DNA from: a virus
IMG/VR virus record: IMGVR_UViG_3300025816_000037
Span: 1-36,080 of that record
DNA: 36,080 nt
Reading direction: 5' to 3' (one strand)
Below the pieces are notes generated by a model, which did not search any database, was not told where the DNA came from, and saw only the letters and a list, made by a program, of their open reading frames with translations. The position numbers were made by a program, and so were the translations under genes. Of the stretch, positions 1 to 7,267 are shown in pieces. How positions within the stretch are numbered: position 1 is the stretch's first letter; each line of letters opens with the position of its first letter.

Positions 1-282
1 CACACATGCCTTAATGATGTCGTAAGATATTGGGTTAGGGCCACTCATGCCGTAAGTTCTACCATCGTGTAGTTCTATAAAGGTAGACCATAAGTGGGAA
101 GCTGCGTCAGGGAAGATTGCATCAGCATTAGCTTGTTCAACCTCGGCTAGTTCTTTGCCTAACTGTTTGGCGACTTGGGCTAGGTGGTCGGCCTCAGTAG
201 CTTTACCTTTACTACCTGAGACCTTCCTACCCATCTTAAAGGAATACTCAGCGTACTCCTCAAGTTCAGCCCTTACTTGTCC
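1..282 (-). CDS. Tail assembly chaperone, frameshifted extension (gpGT-like), partial at left edge
   Basis: This is the C-terminal part of a frameshift fusion, open for 94 codons from the slippery site to the window edge. The reading frame is -1 relative to the upstream chaperone gene. A TGA lies in this frame only a few codons before the slip site, and there is no start codon between that TGA and the slip site. The first in-frame ATG is at 234 and lacks a well-placed ribosome binding site, so frameshifting is the likeliest way in. In long-tailed phages the longer G-T type product binds the tape-measure protein and recruits tail-tube subunits during tail assembly. The visible segment is charged, lysine- and glutamate-rich, and predicted soluble. 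The rest of the gene, and presumably the tape measure, lie outside the window. An independent gene starting at 234 is the alternative. Confidence 0.72.
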
Positions 283-674
283 AAAAAAGCCTGAGCATCA
301 CCCAAGGCAGCATCCACTTGCTCACGAACCCAAGGGAGTGCTTCAAACACTTCTCGTACCTTAGCTTCTGTGCAATCTGGTTGTTCACCACTGAGGGTAA
401 TGTTCCATCCACTCACGCACTTAACCAGAAGGTCTAATGCGGATGCTTCAATTTCCTCAGCAGTGAGGTTGAGCTTACCACCAGTCCGTTGCGCTTTCAT
501 CAAGCGGCGGTTCTGTTGAGCGTGAGAGATAGTTTTGTATTTCTTCGAGTATGGCCCATGTACTGTAATGGTCATCTCTGAACGATCCTCATTAGTTAGG
601 ATTTCAGAGTTAACGGGGTTGTACAGGGTTACATCTGTAGTTTCTTTTGTAGTACCAATGTTCATCAAGTCCAT
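273..674 (-). CDS. Tail assembly chaperone (gpG-like)
   Basis: A 133-residue protein lying directly after the major tail protein, where lambda-type phages keep gene G. I chose the ATG at 674 (MDLMNIG) because AAGGA lies about 8 nt upstream; a longer reading from 743 has no such support. The protein is acidic and probably helical in its second half (residues ~65-133, with segments such as AEEIEASALDLLV and AKVREVFEALPWV). No sequence motif fixes the function. The call rests on position, size and the T_TTT_TTG slippery heptamer 2 codons before the stop, which fuses it to the downstream -1 frame. The role would be a chaperone of the tape measure during tail-tube assembly and absent from the mature virion. 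Confidence 0.75.
   Translation of the reverse strand: MDLMNIGTTKETTDVTLYNPVNSEILTNEDRSEMTITVHGPYSKKYKTISHAQQNRRLMKAQRTGGKLNLTAEEIEASALDLLVKCVSGWNITLSGEQPDCTEAKVREVFEALPWVREQVDAALGDAQAFLDK
282..288 (-). other. Programmed -1 ribosomal frameshift site
   Basis: Read on the minus strand, the sequence is T TTT TTG in the phase required for simultaneous slippage (X XXY YYZ), 2 codons before the TAA of the chaperone gene. The -1 frame is then open to the window edge. The position at the end of a G-like gene matches the conserved tail-chaperone frameshift of long-tailed phages. Confidence 0.8.
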
Positions 675-728
675 ATCGGGATTCCTTATGATGTGTTGTC
701 GAGATTGTGTCAGGTGATTGGTAGAAGT

Positions 729-776
729 GAGCGGGAGCCTCACCCGACAGAAACCCCCGCTCTACCCTAGCTAGGG
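729..776 (-). terminator. Hairpin region between major tail protein and tail chaperone
   Basis: Directly after the stop of the major tail protein come a perfect 12-base palindrome (CCCTAGCTAGGG, 765-776) and then a 7-bp inverted repeat (GAGCGGG/CCCGCTC, 729-735 with 756-762). There is no U-run. It may act as an attenuator or an mRNA 3'-end stabiliser that lowers chaperone expression relative to the abundant tube protein. The function is inferred. Confidence 0.3.
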
Positions 777-777
777 A

Positions 778-1692
778 TTAGGATGTGCGAGTCATCTTCA
801 AGTTTGTACCTTCAACGCTGTCGTACAGTGCAACGAATGGCAGTGTAATCAGACGAGACTGAGGGTTTTGAAGTGGTACAGACGCACCATTATACTTTAC
901 ACGGGGGAACTCAAATGTATATGCGTTGGAGCCTGTAGGATCGTCAACAGACACTGTGATTGAGCTTTCGGTTTCGTTCAAGAACTTGTTGATGAGTGTT
1001 TCATCTTCATAGTAAACTGTCATTGTACCTTCAACGACAGCACTACCAAATTCAAGAGATTGTGCATTATCAGCACCAACTACGAAGGTGGGAGCCAGAG
1101 AGTTGGAGAGGCTAAAGTCAATCGAAGTCACGATGGAAATACCTGAGCCACCATCTGTGATAGTACCTGAGTAGCTATCGAAAGGTGAGTTAGTTGTCGA
1201 AGCTGTTGGTGTACCACCAGTGGAACCTGTTGTACCAGCCTGTGTCATACCTTTGCCAACCATGTCGAAAGTCGCTGTGACCATCTGGTTAGGGGCAATG
1301 GAGAAGCTGGCGGTAGATACAGCCAAACCTGTGAACAAACGGAACTGAGCGATGTCGTTAGCTGCATCTTCCATTGTGAAGTATTTGGGTGTAGTACCAA
1401 CCTTCAAAACGTCTGTAGCGTATGAGTTAAAGAAAGCTGATTCCAGAAGCTCATCATAGTCGCCTTTACGAAGATCAACTTCGATAGAGCCACCAGCTTG
1501 TTTGTTACCGTGACGGTCAACTCGTGTCATACGGTCAGCTTGGATTTCATTACCTTCAACACGGTCTTTGGTCAAGTCCAGAGAGTGTGAGTTAATCGGA
1601 AGGTTGGCGAAAGTGGGTGTAGATGGCGTAGTGCCGAAAGAAGTCTCTGCGATGTATGAGAGACTGGAACGGCTACCTTGTGCAAAAGCCAT
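778..1692 (-). CDS. Major tail (tube) protein
   Basis: A 304-residue protein that I assign to the phage tail-tube family. It opens with MAFAQGSRSSLSYIAETSFGTTP, a typical beginning (GS.S.L.Y..E..FGTTP) for siphovirus tube proteins; subunits stack as rings to form the tail tube. A low-complexity Gly/Thr/Ser stretch at residues ~150-175 (TQAGTTGSTGGTPTASTTNS) looks like a surface loop or inserted linker. Its position between the tail terminator and the tail chaperone fits. GAAGGAG lies just before the ATG and overlaps the end of the small upstream gene, so the two are probably translationally coupled. Confidence 0.85.
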   Translation of the reverse strand: MAFAQGSRSSLSYIAETSFGTTPSTPTFANLPINSHSLDLTKDRVEGNEIQADRMTRVDRHGNKQAGGSIEVDLRKGDYDELLESAFFNSYATDVLKVGTTPKYFTMEDAANDIAQFRLFTGLAVSTASFSIAPNQMVTATFDMVGKGMTQAGTTGSTGGTPTASTTNSPFDSYSGTITDGGSGISIVTSIDFSLSNSLAPTFVVGADNAQSLEFGSAVVEGTMTVYYEDETLINKFLNETESSITVSVDDPTGSNAYTFEFPRVKYNGASVPLQNPQSRLITLPFVALYDSVEGTNLKMTRTS

Positions 1693-1694
1693 GT

Positions 1695-1853
1695 TTATTC
1701 TCCTTCAAGAATAGTATTAGTATATGTTGGTTTCTTAGCTTTGGGCTTTTCCGTGCAGGAAGGGTCAACAGCCGTAGCTACATTAGCGGGAACCTCATCT
1801 CCGATGAGATATGTCTTGCCTGAGTAGACAAAATTCTTACTTGCTTTGGTCAT
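1695..1853 (-). CDS. Small hypothetical protein before the tail tube gene
   Basis: A 52-residue protein beginning MTKASKNFVYSGKTYLIGDE and ending TILEGE. The C-terminal half is lysine- and proline-rich (EKPKAKKP). It starts 13 nt after the tail terminator gene ends, and its end carries the ribosome binding site of the tube gene. Small proteins of this kind (FVYSGKTY.IG..V) occur next to phage tail genes, but I do not know a function. It fills the gap between the two tail genes and follows the operon's spacing, which is why I consider it real. Confidence 0.65.
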   Translation of the reverse strand: MTKASKNFVYSGKTYLIGDEVPANVATAVDPSCTEKPKAKKPTYTNTILEGE

Positions 1854-1866
1854 AGTGGTTCTTTCT

Positions 1867-2289
1867 TTATGAGTAGATATACCAGCCGATATTAACTACC
1901 GTGTAATACCACGGACTATCTACAAAGCCATTATCTCTCTCAGCGTAGTCAATAGAAACTATGAAAGTCTCAGCTTCACCGTTAGTAAAAGAAATGTCAG
2001 TCGTGGCTTCAAAGGCTGTCATAACCTTGTTGGCTATATCATCAGCAGTAGCGGGGCCATTACCTTCGGGTGTGTAACAGAATACACGGAAGACACCTTG
2101 ATACCGTTGTTGTGGATTTAAGCCTCGTACAGCGGGTCTACGAGACGTTGGGACAAAGGACACCTTAAGGAAGCTAGTGCCTGTCTGTGGCTCAAATGAG
2201 ACGTTCTCATAGGCTATTCCAGACGGTAGTCCAGCGGTGTTAGCTAAGTGGCTCTCAAGAGCGGCACGAATGTCGTTGTAAATACTCAT
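1867..2289 (-). CDS. Tail terminator protein (gpU/DUF4128-like)
   Basis: A 140-residue protein with the alpha/beta pattern of siphovirus tail terminators: an N-terminal helix (YNDIRAALESHLA), then SFLKVSFVPT and QRYQGVFRVFCYTPEG strands, a helix (ATADDIANKVMTAFEA) and a C-terminal strand pair. I recognise the overall form of the DUF4128 family; the assignment is by pattern and position. The role is to cap the tail tube and dock it to the head connector. It overlaps the preceding connector gene by 4 nt. Confidence 0.72.
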   Translation of the reverse strand: MSIYNDIRAALESHLANTAGLPSGIAYENVSFEPQTGTSFLKVSFVPTSRRPAVRGLNPQQRYQGVFRVFCYTPEGNGPATADDIANKVMTAFEATTDISFTNGEAETFIVSIDYAERDNGFVDSPWYYTVVNIGWYIYS

Positions 2290-2711
2290 CCGAACTGGTT
2301 CCTAATCTTTGCGAAGACATGATAGCCTGAGCGTTTCCAGTTAGCACCATCCTCGACATCTCTAGCGTGAGGCGCACGATTTCGAAGGGTAAACCTAGCA
2401 TTACCAGACTCTAGCATCGCCTCAAAATCTATCCTGTCTATGTCAGCGACAAGTTGAGAGTACGCTTGGTCTTTCATGGCTTGTGGGTTCTGGTTCTTAG
2501 GTTTGTTATTTGAGCTTCTGCTACGTCCACCACCGAAACCAGCAGGGCCAATGGAAAATGAGGTTACATAAGCGCCTGTGTCGATAGACTGGTCAGGGAC
2601 AGCAACATAAACTGCGTAGGAAGCTATCACATCGAACTGTTGTTCAACCTCTTCTGCAACTTTATCCTCTATCTTATTCTTAAAGGCGTTCATCGTGGCT
2701 TGAATACTCAT
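2286..2711 (-). CDS. Neck/tail-completion protein (HK97 gp10-like)
   Basis: A 141-residue protein. Residues 1-30 form an amphipathic helix (NAFKNKIEDKVAEEVEQQFDVIA), followed by TGAYVTSFSIGPAG and near the end RNRAPHARDVEDG. The pattern of an N-terminal helix, DTGAYVTS, then a conserved R..APHA..VE.G near the C-terminus is that of HK97 gp10-like head-tail joining or neck proteins. A Gly/Ser/Asn-rich loop (~residues 58-75) is low complexity. It overlaps both neighbours by 1-4 nt and so is translationally coupled in the connector-to-terminator run. Confidence 0.72.
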   Translation of the reverse strand: MSIQATMNAFKNKIEDKVAEEVEQQFDVIASYAVYVAVPDQSIDTGAYVTSFSIGPAGFGGGRSRSSNNKPKNQNPQAMKDQAYSQLVADIDRIDFEAMLESGNARFTLRNRAPHARDVEDGANWKRSGYHVFAKIRNQFG

Positions 2712-3067
2712 TACTCACGAACCTCGCAGACATAGCAAATGGCAACACCATCACTGTAGAAGGTTTGTACCGACACGATCTCGTATGTATTACCGAGGCC
2801 GATAACCTTGTCTTCATCGTCAGGGACGACAGCAAGACCTAGTGCTGGGATTATGCAGCGGCTAGACCCACGACGAACTTCGTCACCAATAGGAAGCCCC
2901 ACAGAGAAATTAAAGAAGTAAGAACTCACGGTATAGTCAGTGGTAGCTGCACCATCTACTGCACCAGTAGCAGGGTTATAGGTTCCAGCCGTACTGGTCT
3001 TCCTTAGTGTTACATCTGAGCCAAAGTCTCTTACGAGGTTTAGCAAGTCAAAGGAGCGGAATGACAT
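2711..3067 (-). CDS. Head closure / head-tail adaptor protein
   Basis: A 118-residue, beta-rich protein (SDVTLRKTSTAGTYNPATG, RRGSSRCIIPALGLAVVPDDEDKV, TYEIVSVQTFYSDG). The pattern of an LRK..TGTYNPATG strand plus a GDxY/NTYEIVSV strand matches small SPP1 gp16-like head-closure proteins. It sits between the first adaptor and the gp10-like protein, the standard slot for the stopper. Its stop overlaps the next start by one base (TAATG). No catalytic residues are expected. Confidence 0.65.
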   Translation of the reverse strand: MSFRSFDLLNLVRDFGSDVTLRKTSTAGTYNPATGAVDGAATTDYTVSSYFFNFSVGLPIGDEVRRGSSRCIIPALGLAVVPDDEDKVIGLGNTYEIVSVQTFYSDGVAICYVCEVRE

Positions 3068-3077
3068 ATCTTACTCC

Positions 3078-3533
3078 TTATTCGTATTCAGGTGTTTGGT
3101 AGCTTGGTGGGTTCTTAAAACGATCTCTGCGGAATGAGCCTTCGATACGGTTAGTGTTTCTCCGTACAGCTTCAACGGTACTCTTAGTGATACCCCCAGC
3201 TAGGACACCCACCGAAGCACCTGCGGTTTTACCTTGATACTCTAGGTTATCTGCAAGTGCCATGTATTGTTTGGCTAGGTCTGAGTAGTCGGCACTCAAA
3301 GCACCACTTAGTTGTGTCGTTACCTGTCGGGAGTATTTAGAGGCAATGACACGGGCAATCCAAGCACCTGAGTAGTAAACATTGTTACCATTCTCAGATA
3401 GAGCAAACGTGACCTCTTCGTTCTGTACTTGCTGATCTTCGGTATTAGTGTCACCGATTAAAAGACGCACTGTATTGAGACGACCAGAGGCCGTGGTAGT
3501 GTCCAAGTCTGTAGGATCGTAAGACCATGCCAT
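3078..3533 (-). CDS. Head-tail connector adaptor (gp6/gp15-like)
   Basis: A 151-residue, helical protein. It begins MAWSYDPTDLDTTTASGRLNTVRLLIGDTN and has QVQNEEVTFALSENG and a long helix around ARVIASKYSRQVTTQ. The combination of VRLLIGDT, a DEEI-like segment and YLAGAWIARVIAS is the signature I know from phage head-tail connector proteins that bind the portal. It is the first gene of the connector set. Its C-terminus is basic (RRNTNRIEGSFRRDRFKNP). Confidence 0.72.
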   Translation of the reverse strand: MAWSYDPTDLDTTTASGRLNTVRLLIGDTNTEDQQVQNEEVTFALSENGNNVYYSGAWIARVIASKYSRQVTTQLSGALSADYSDLAKQYMALADNLEYQGKTAGASVGVLAGGITKSTVEAVRRNTNRIEGSFRRDRFKNPPSYQTPEYE

Positions 3534-3572
3534 GTAAGTCGTCTCCTGAGTGCCAGCGAACTGGTGTTGTTA

Positions 3573-3998
3573 TTAGTCAGCGAGAACCTTGTCTCGAATG
3601 TCGTAGAAGTCTTCTGTAATCCAGCGATTAACATTAAGGAAGCGTCTGATTAGACCACGTTGCTTGTCGTCAATCTTAGACTTCTTACACTTCTTAGCTT
3701 CAAACTCTGTCTTACTGGAGGTACGTTTGTTTACCTCGACATTAAGTAAGTTCACTAAGGTCTCTAAGTCTTTACCAGCTAGTTCAGACAGTCGATCTCC
3801 AACCTTGTTCTGAACCTCTAGTTCTTTATTGTGGTGAATGTAACCAGAGGCGTATAGGGTAGCAACCTTGTCTTGGTCTATTCCTCGCTCTGCCCAGTTA
3901 AAGTGATCTCCACGTTTCCAATTCGTATTATCCGCCAGTAAAGGCATCTTGATAAACACAGGCCAATCGACCTGCCAACCCAAGTATGTGGGGTGCAT
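3573..3998 (-). CDS. Hypothetical protein between capsid and connectors
   Basis: A 141-residue protein. The N-terminus is aromatic (HPTYLGWQVDWPVFIKMP); residues ~85-125 are lysine-rich (NKRTSSKTEFEAKKCKKSKIDDK). I do not recognise a family with confidence. Its place between the major capsid and connector genes suggests a virion or assembly function. It is separated from the capsid gene by a 95-nt gap holding a stable hairpin, so its expression may differ from that of the capsid gene. Confidence 0.6.
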   Translation of the reverse strand: MHPTYLGWQVDWPVFIKMPLLADNTNWKRGDHFNWAERGIDQDKVATLYASGYIHHNKELEVQNKVGDRLSELAGKDLETLVNLLNVEVNKRTSSKTEFEAKKCKKSKIDDKQRGLIRRFLNVNRWITEDFYDIRDKVLAD

Positions 3999-4047
3999 AG
4001 GGACTCTCCATTATATGAATACTGTTATGTTCTGTTATATATTGGGT

Positions 4048-4077
4048 TGTACCCCAAGCCGTTAAGCTCAGGGTACA
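4048..4077 (-). other. mRNA hairpin after the major capsid gene
   Basis: In the minus-strand transcript a 12-bp stem (TGTACCCTGAGC with GCTTGGGGTACA) closes a 6-nt loop. Two of the pairs are G-U in the minus-strand RNA but would be A-C mismatches in a plus-strand RNA, so the hairpin is designed for the late transcript. There is no U-run after it. An mRNA-stabilising or processing element, or an attenuator, is more likely than a full terminator. Confidence 0.45.
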
Positions 4078-4093
4078 CCTTAGTCTATGTAGA

Positions 4094-5074
4094 TTAGGCT
4101 ACTACGGCTGAGAAGAAGTAACCCAAGTCAGCGCCTGTGACTTTCATGTCATAGGACATTTTAACTTGGATGTGTTCTGCAACCTGTTGACGCTTGAGAG
4201 CATCGTCAGAGAAGGACTCAACGGTAACACCGAGGTTGTTTACGCCAGGAACTGAGTTCCATGCGAATGTCAAACCAGCGGCAGGGGTCATCAGACCTGA
4301 TGCACGAGGTGTGTGTACCAACAGAGCGTTCTTACCACCGATGAAAGAGTTGCTTTCAGCAATACCTTCGGCAGAACCGTTCTTGACTGCTTCCATGACG
4401 TAGAAGTTTTCTACCTCAAAGATTTCTGCCAGTTTAGCATCTGTAATCAAAGCTGTGTTTGATACAGTTGCGCCACCGTTCAAACGGGCAAGGATGTCTG
4501 GGTGGTTAACCAAGATGTCACGAACTTCTTTACCAACAACCATTGTGTTTGGCTTGAAGCCACCTGATGCCAACTGCATGGTGCGACGACCAGTAGTTAC
4601 ATCAGTGATTGGTGTAGAGTTAGTGTAGTCAGACCACAGGTTTGCAGGAGTTACGTCTGTAGTCCAGACGCCAGCCTTAAAGAATGTGTCAGCGAAACGC
4701 TCTTCACGGTCGATCAACAAGCGAGTTGTCAATGTCTGTGCGCCAGCGGAACGGATTTCCAACATTGCATCTTCGTTAGCAATAGTCTGCTCATCGAAGT
4801 CCATGCCGAGGCCATAAACGTCAGCGTAGTAAGCGGCGTTAGAAACTGCCATACCGATACGGTTAACTTCTGTGCGTGGCGCAAGTTTCTTTACGTCACC
4901 AGAGCGGTTCATGTTCGCACGGTCATAGATGTAATACTTGTCAGACTGACGAGCAACACCTACGGTTGGGAATACTTTATCAGCGACAAAGTTAGTTTGT
5001 TCTTGTACATAGGCCAGTGTCAAGTTAGACAACGGCTGGTCGATATGTACCTGTGATGGGGTCAAAAGTGGCAT
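4094..5074 (-). CDS. Major capsid protein
   Basis: A 326-residue protein with the order of features of a HK97-fold capsid protein of the type found in marine siphoviruses: an N-terminal arm (PSQVHIDQPLSNLTLAYVQ), FVADKVFPTVGVARQSDKYYIYDRANM, a helix with RLLIDREERFADTFF, a Gly/Thr loop and a long A-domain (NTMVVGKEVRDILVNHPDILARLNGG). The D/N-rich C-terminus (MSYDMKVTGADLGYFFSAVVA) is typical. The upstream order (protease, scaffold, decoration protein, then this) supports it, and it is likely the most abundant structural protein. The start is preceded by AAGGAATAATCT. Confidence 0.9.
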   Translation of the reverse strand: MPLLTPSQVHIDQPLSNLTLAYVQEQTNFVADKVFPTVGVARQSDKYYIYDRANMNRSGDVKKLAPRTEVNRIGMAVSNAAYYADVYGLGMDFDEQTIANEDAMLEIRSAGAQTLTTRLLIDREERFADTFFKAGVWTTDVTPANLWSDYTNSTPITDVTTGRRTMQLASGGFKPNTMVVGKEVRDILVNHPDILARLNGGATVSNTALITDAKLAEIFEVENFYVMEAVKNGSAEGIAESNSFIGGKNALLVHTPRASGLMTPAAGLTFAWNSVPGVNNLGVTVESFSDDALKRQQVAEHIQVKMSYDMKVTGADLGYFFSAVVA

Positions 5075-5098
5075 TAGATTATTCCTTTAAATGCTAGA

Positions 5099-5470
5099 TT
5101 AGGCTGCTACGTTGCCGCCTTGGATCATTTCGATTTCGATGATCTGACCATCTACGCCATCTTCACGGGCATAACCAAGTACAACATCACCAGTGGCAGC
5201 CAAGAGGGCAGTACCGTCAGCGCCAGTTTGGATTTGGTCGCCAGCAGTGATAGCACCACCAGCTTCTACCATTACGGAGCCAGAGACACATACTGTTACA
5301 GCAGCACCAGCGGCAGCACCAGCGAGACATACGCCCATAGCGTTCTCACCAGCAGAATCAGCCAGATCAACTTGACCATCGGCTTCCAGAGTTACGAATT
5401 TGAATTGTGCTGTAGAAAGGTCTTCCCCAGCGATGAAAGTGCGGTTATCACGAGACTGCATAACGGCCAT
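5099..5470 (-). CDS. Head decoration / capsid cement protein (DUF2190-like)
   Basis: A 123-residue, small, Ala/Gly-rich beta protein. Motifs DLSTAQFKFVTLEADGQVDLADSAGENAMGV, VCVSGSVMVEAGGAITAGDQIQTGADG and VVLGYAREDGVDGQIIEIEM are the classic order of DUF2190-type cement proteins that stabilise the expanded capsid. It is directly before the major capsid gene, 24 nt apart, and 2 nt after the scaffold gene. It is unlikely to be an enzyme. Confidence 0.78.
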   Translation of the reverse strand: MAVMQSRDNRTFIAGEDLSTAQFKFVTLEADGQVDLADSAGENAMGVCLAGAAAGAAVTVCVSGSVMVEAGGAITAGDQIQTGADGTALLAATGDVVLGYAREDGVDGQIIEIEMIQGGNVAA

Positions 5471-5472
5471 TG

Positions 5473-6324
5473 TTATTCCCCTTTGTAGGATTTAGTGATG
5501 AGTGCTTTGCCTTCGTCGGTCTTAGCTACAGCAGCATAAGCCTTGGCGAACTCACTCTTTTTCAGTTGGTTTTCGTCCATGTAGGACTTCACGAGAGCAT
5601 CCAGTTTGTCAGCAGAGGTAGCGAACTCACCGTCTACATCGGACTTACCAAATTCTTGCATGGAGGCTTCAAAAGCTGCATCAGCGGCCTTGAGCATTAC
5701 CATAATTGCTTCATCTTCTGAGAATGATTTCAGAAGTGACTTAGCTGCACCAGTTTCAAAGTGTGGCAGAACTTCTTCCGCTTTCTTTGTCAACTCAAGG
5801 TCAGCCTTTTCGATTTCATGTTCACGCTTGGCTACAGCAGCAGCTTCGAGTGCTTTCAGGACTGGGGCTGGGATGTCGCTCTTAGCTACCATCTCACCGT
5901 CGATGTCCATCATTTCTTCTTCCGCTTTCTTTTCGATTGAGTCGGCACGGATAACGTAACCATTGTCAATCAAACCTTTGCGGAGATGTTGGTTCTCAGC
6001 AGAAAGACGATCAAAGTCAGCCTTAAGTGCTTCAACGTCAACTTCGGGAGCTTCTACAGCCTCAAGGTCAGACTTCTCAGCGACCTCTTCAACAGCTTCA
6101 TCAGCTTTTTCCATGTCGTAATCGAGAGCTTTCATAGCTTCGCCACGTCCACAACCTTTGTCATCCATGTACGCCTTTACTTTGGCTTCCATATCTTCAT
6201 TCATTTTCGTAATTTCCTCTTCGGAATTGTCACGCTTGAAGAGGGAAACCATTGCTTGTGCATTGGCTGGACGATCCACAAGGGAAAGTTCTTCAAGGTG
6301 CAAGTTTTTCAGGAGATTAGGCAA
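5473..6324 (-). CDS. Capsid scaffold protein, carries the protease-tail LVDRPAN segment
   Basis: A 283-residue, strongly acidic, helical and coiled-coil-rich protein (residues ~60-130), as expected for a scaffold that fills the procapsid and is degraded later. I place the start at a TTG at 6324. It is one base after the protease stop and 9 nt downstream of a perfect AAGGAGG inside the protease 3' end. The longer reading from a GTG at 6354 lacks such a site. The N-terminus LHLEELSLVDRPANAQA is the segment that normally ends XkdF/S78-type prohead proteases. So the scaffold either borrowed this segment or is made as a fusion by frameshifting. The C-terminal region (KSYMDENQLKKSEFAKAYAAVAKT) probably binds capsid subunits. 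Confidence 0.7.
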   Translation of the reverse strand: MPNLLKNLHLEELSLVDRPANAQAMVSLFKRDNSEEEITKMNEDMEAKVKAYMDDKGCGRGEAMKALDYDMEKADEAVEEVAEKSDLEAVEAPEVDVEALKADFDRLSAENQHLRKGLIDNGYVIRADSIEKKAEEEMMDIDGEMVAKSDIPAPVLKALEAAAVAKREHEIEKADLELTKKAEEVLPHFETGAAKSLLKSFSEDEAIMVMLKAADAAFEASMQEFGKSDVDGEFATSADKLDALVKSYMDENQLKKSEFAKAYAAVAKTDEGKALITKSYKGE

Positions 6325-6325
6325 G

Positions 6326-7267
6326 TTAGATTTCCTCCTTAATAGCACGTCCACCTATAGAGAACGCAGCGAGTTCACCAGATTTGACCATATCCCAGAC
6401 GGTATCATCGAATACTTTGTAAGCGACAACCCACCCTTCACGATCAGACTGGATACCAAGAGCATCACCAATTTCTTTAGTGATAGGAAGAGAGTGGACA
6501 ACTACGCCAACTTGATCTCCAACGTGCATAGCCTTGCCGACCCGCACATGCTCCATAAATTCATTAACGGCTTTTACCAGTGTGCCAGCTTCGATAACGT
6601 CACCCTGACGATCAATAACGGCTTCACCTTTTTCTGTAACTACAGAAGCCCATCCGTAGACCATACGCTGTTCGTCGTCAGTCTTAAGGATTTTACCTTC
6701 AATATTCTTTGTCATTTCACCCACCGATGTGTTGGATTCCCACATACGACATGACCAGTAGCCAGCCGTTGTCTTATCTTTCTTGGTATCACAGGAATGG
6801 CGGGAGCGGAAATTGGCACGAGCCTTGGGATCGTCCCTACGGATTTCCATGTTGGGATCACCGAAAGCTACCCGTTTGACCTTGCCACCGTCCTGTACGA
6901 ACACCTCAAACTTCTTGTTGCCACCTTTGATACGACGAGGCTTGTTCAGAGTGACAGTTTCACCTTGATACTCAGCCTTAGCGAAGTCTACCTTTAGTAT
7001 CTCAGCTACAACGGCCCTGAGAGCCTCTATACGGCTCACTGATGGCTCTTCTGCCTCTTCGGTAGGCTCACCCCCTTCGTAGAACGAAATGTACGCCTCG
7101 TGGCTCTCTCCTGGCATGTACACAGCCTGTCCATCGTAGTCAGAGACGTGAGTAGCTCCACCCATGCCTAAGTCCATAGAACGAGAGATAGCTTCTGGCT
7201 CAGTAGTGAAGATGTCGTTAGCGTATTGTGCTTTACGGAGGGTAGATACTTTAGAACCAACTTTCAT
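6326..7267 (-). CDS. Prohead maturation protease (XkdF-like) with extra N-terminal domain
   Basis: A 313-residue protein. The C-terminal half (residues ~200-313) is an XkdF-like serine protease: GKILKTDDEQRMVYGWASVV, DRQGDVIEAGTL, a His in KAMHVGDQVG, and the catalytic-type Ser in AAFSIGGRA. These enzymes process scaffold and capsid in the procapsid. The N-terminal half carries a separate domain with conserved Trp/Cys features (FGDPNMEIRRDDPKARANFRSRHSCD, then YWSCRMW), a module seen in many marine phage proteins; its function is unknown to me. The protein ends abruptly at AIKEEI without the usual LVDRPAN tail, which begins the next gene. It overlaps the upstream gene by one base. Confidence 0.75.
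   Translation of the reverse strand: MKVGSKVSTLRKAQYANDIFTTEPEAISRSMDLGMGGATHVSDYDGQAVYMPGESHEAYISFYEGGEPTEEAEEPSVSRIEALRAVVAEILKVDFAKAEYQGETVTLNKPRRIKGGNKKFEVFVQDGGKVKRVAFGDPNMEIRRDDPKARANFRSRHSCDTKKDKTTAGYWSCRMWESNTSVGEMTKNIEGKILKTDDEQRMVYGWASVVTEKGEAVIDRQGDVIEAGTLVKAVNEFMEHVRVGKAMHVGDQVGVVVHSLPITKEIGDALGIQSDREGWVVAYKVFDDTVWDMVKSGELAAFSIGGRAIKEEI

Noticed and set aside
5120-5488. 122-codon plus-strand frame over the decoration protein gene
   Set aside because: Antisense shadow of a confidently identified structural gene; no ribosome binding site or family.
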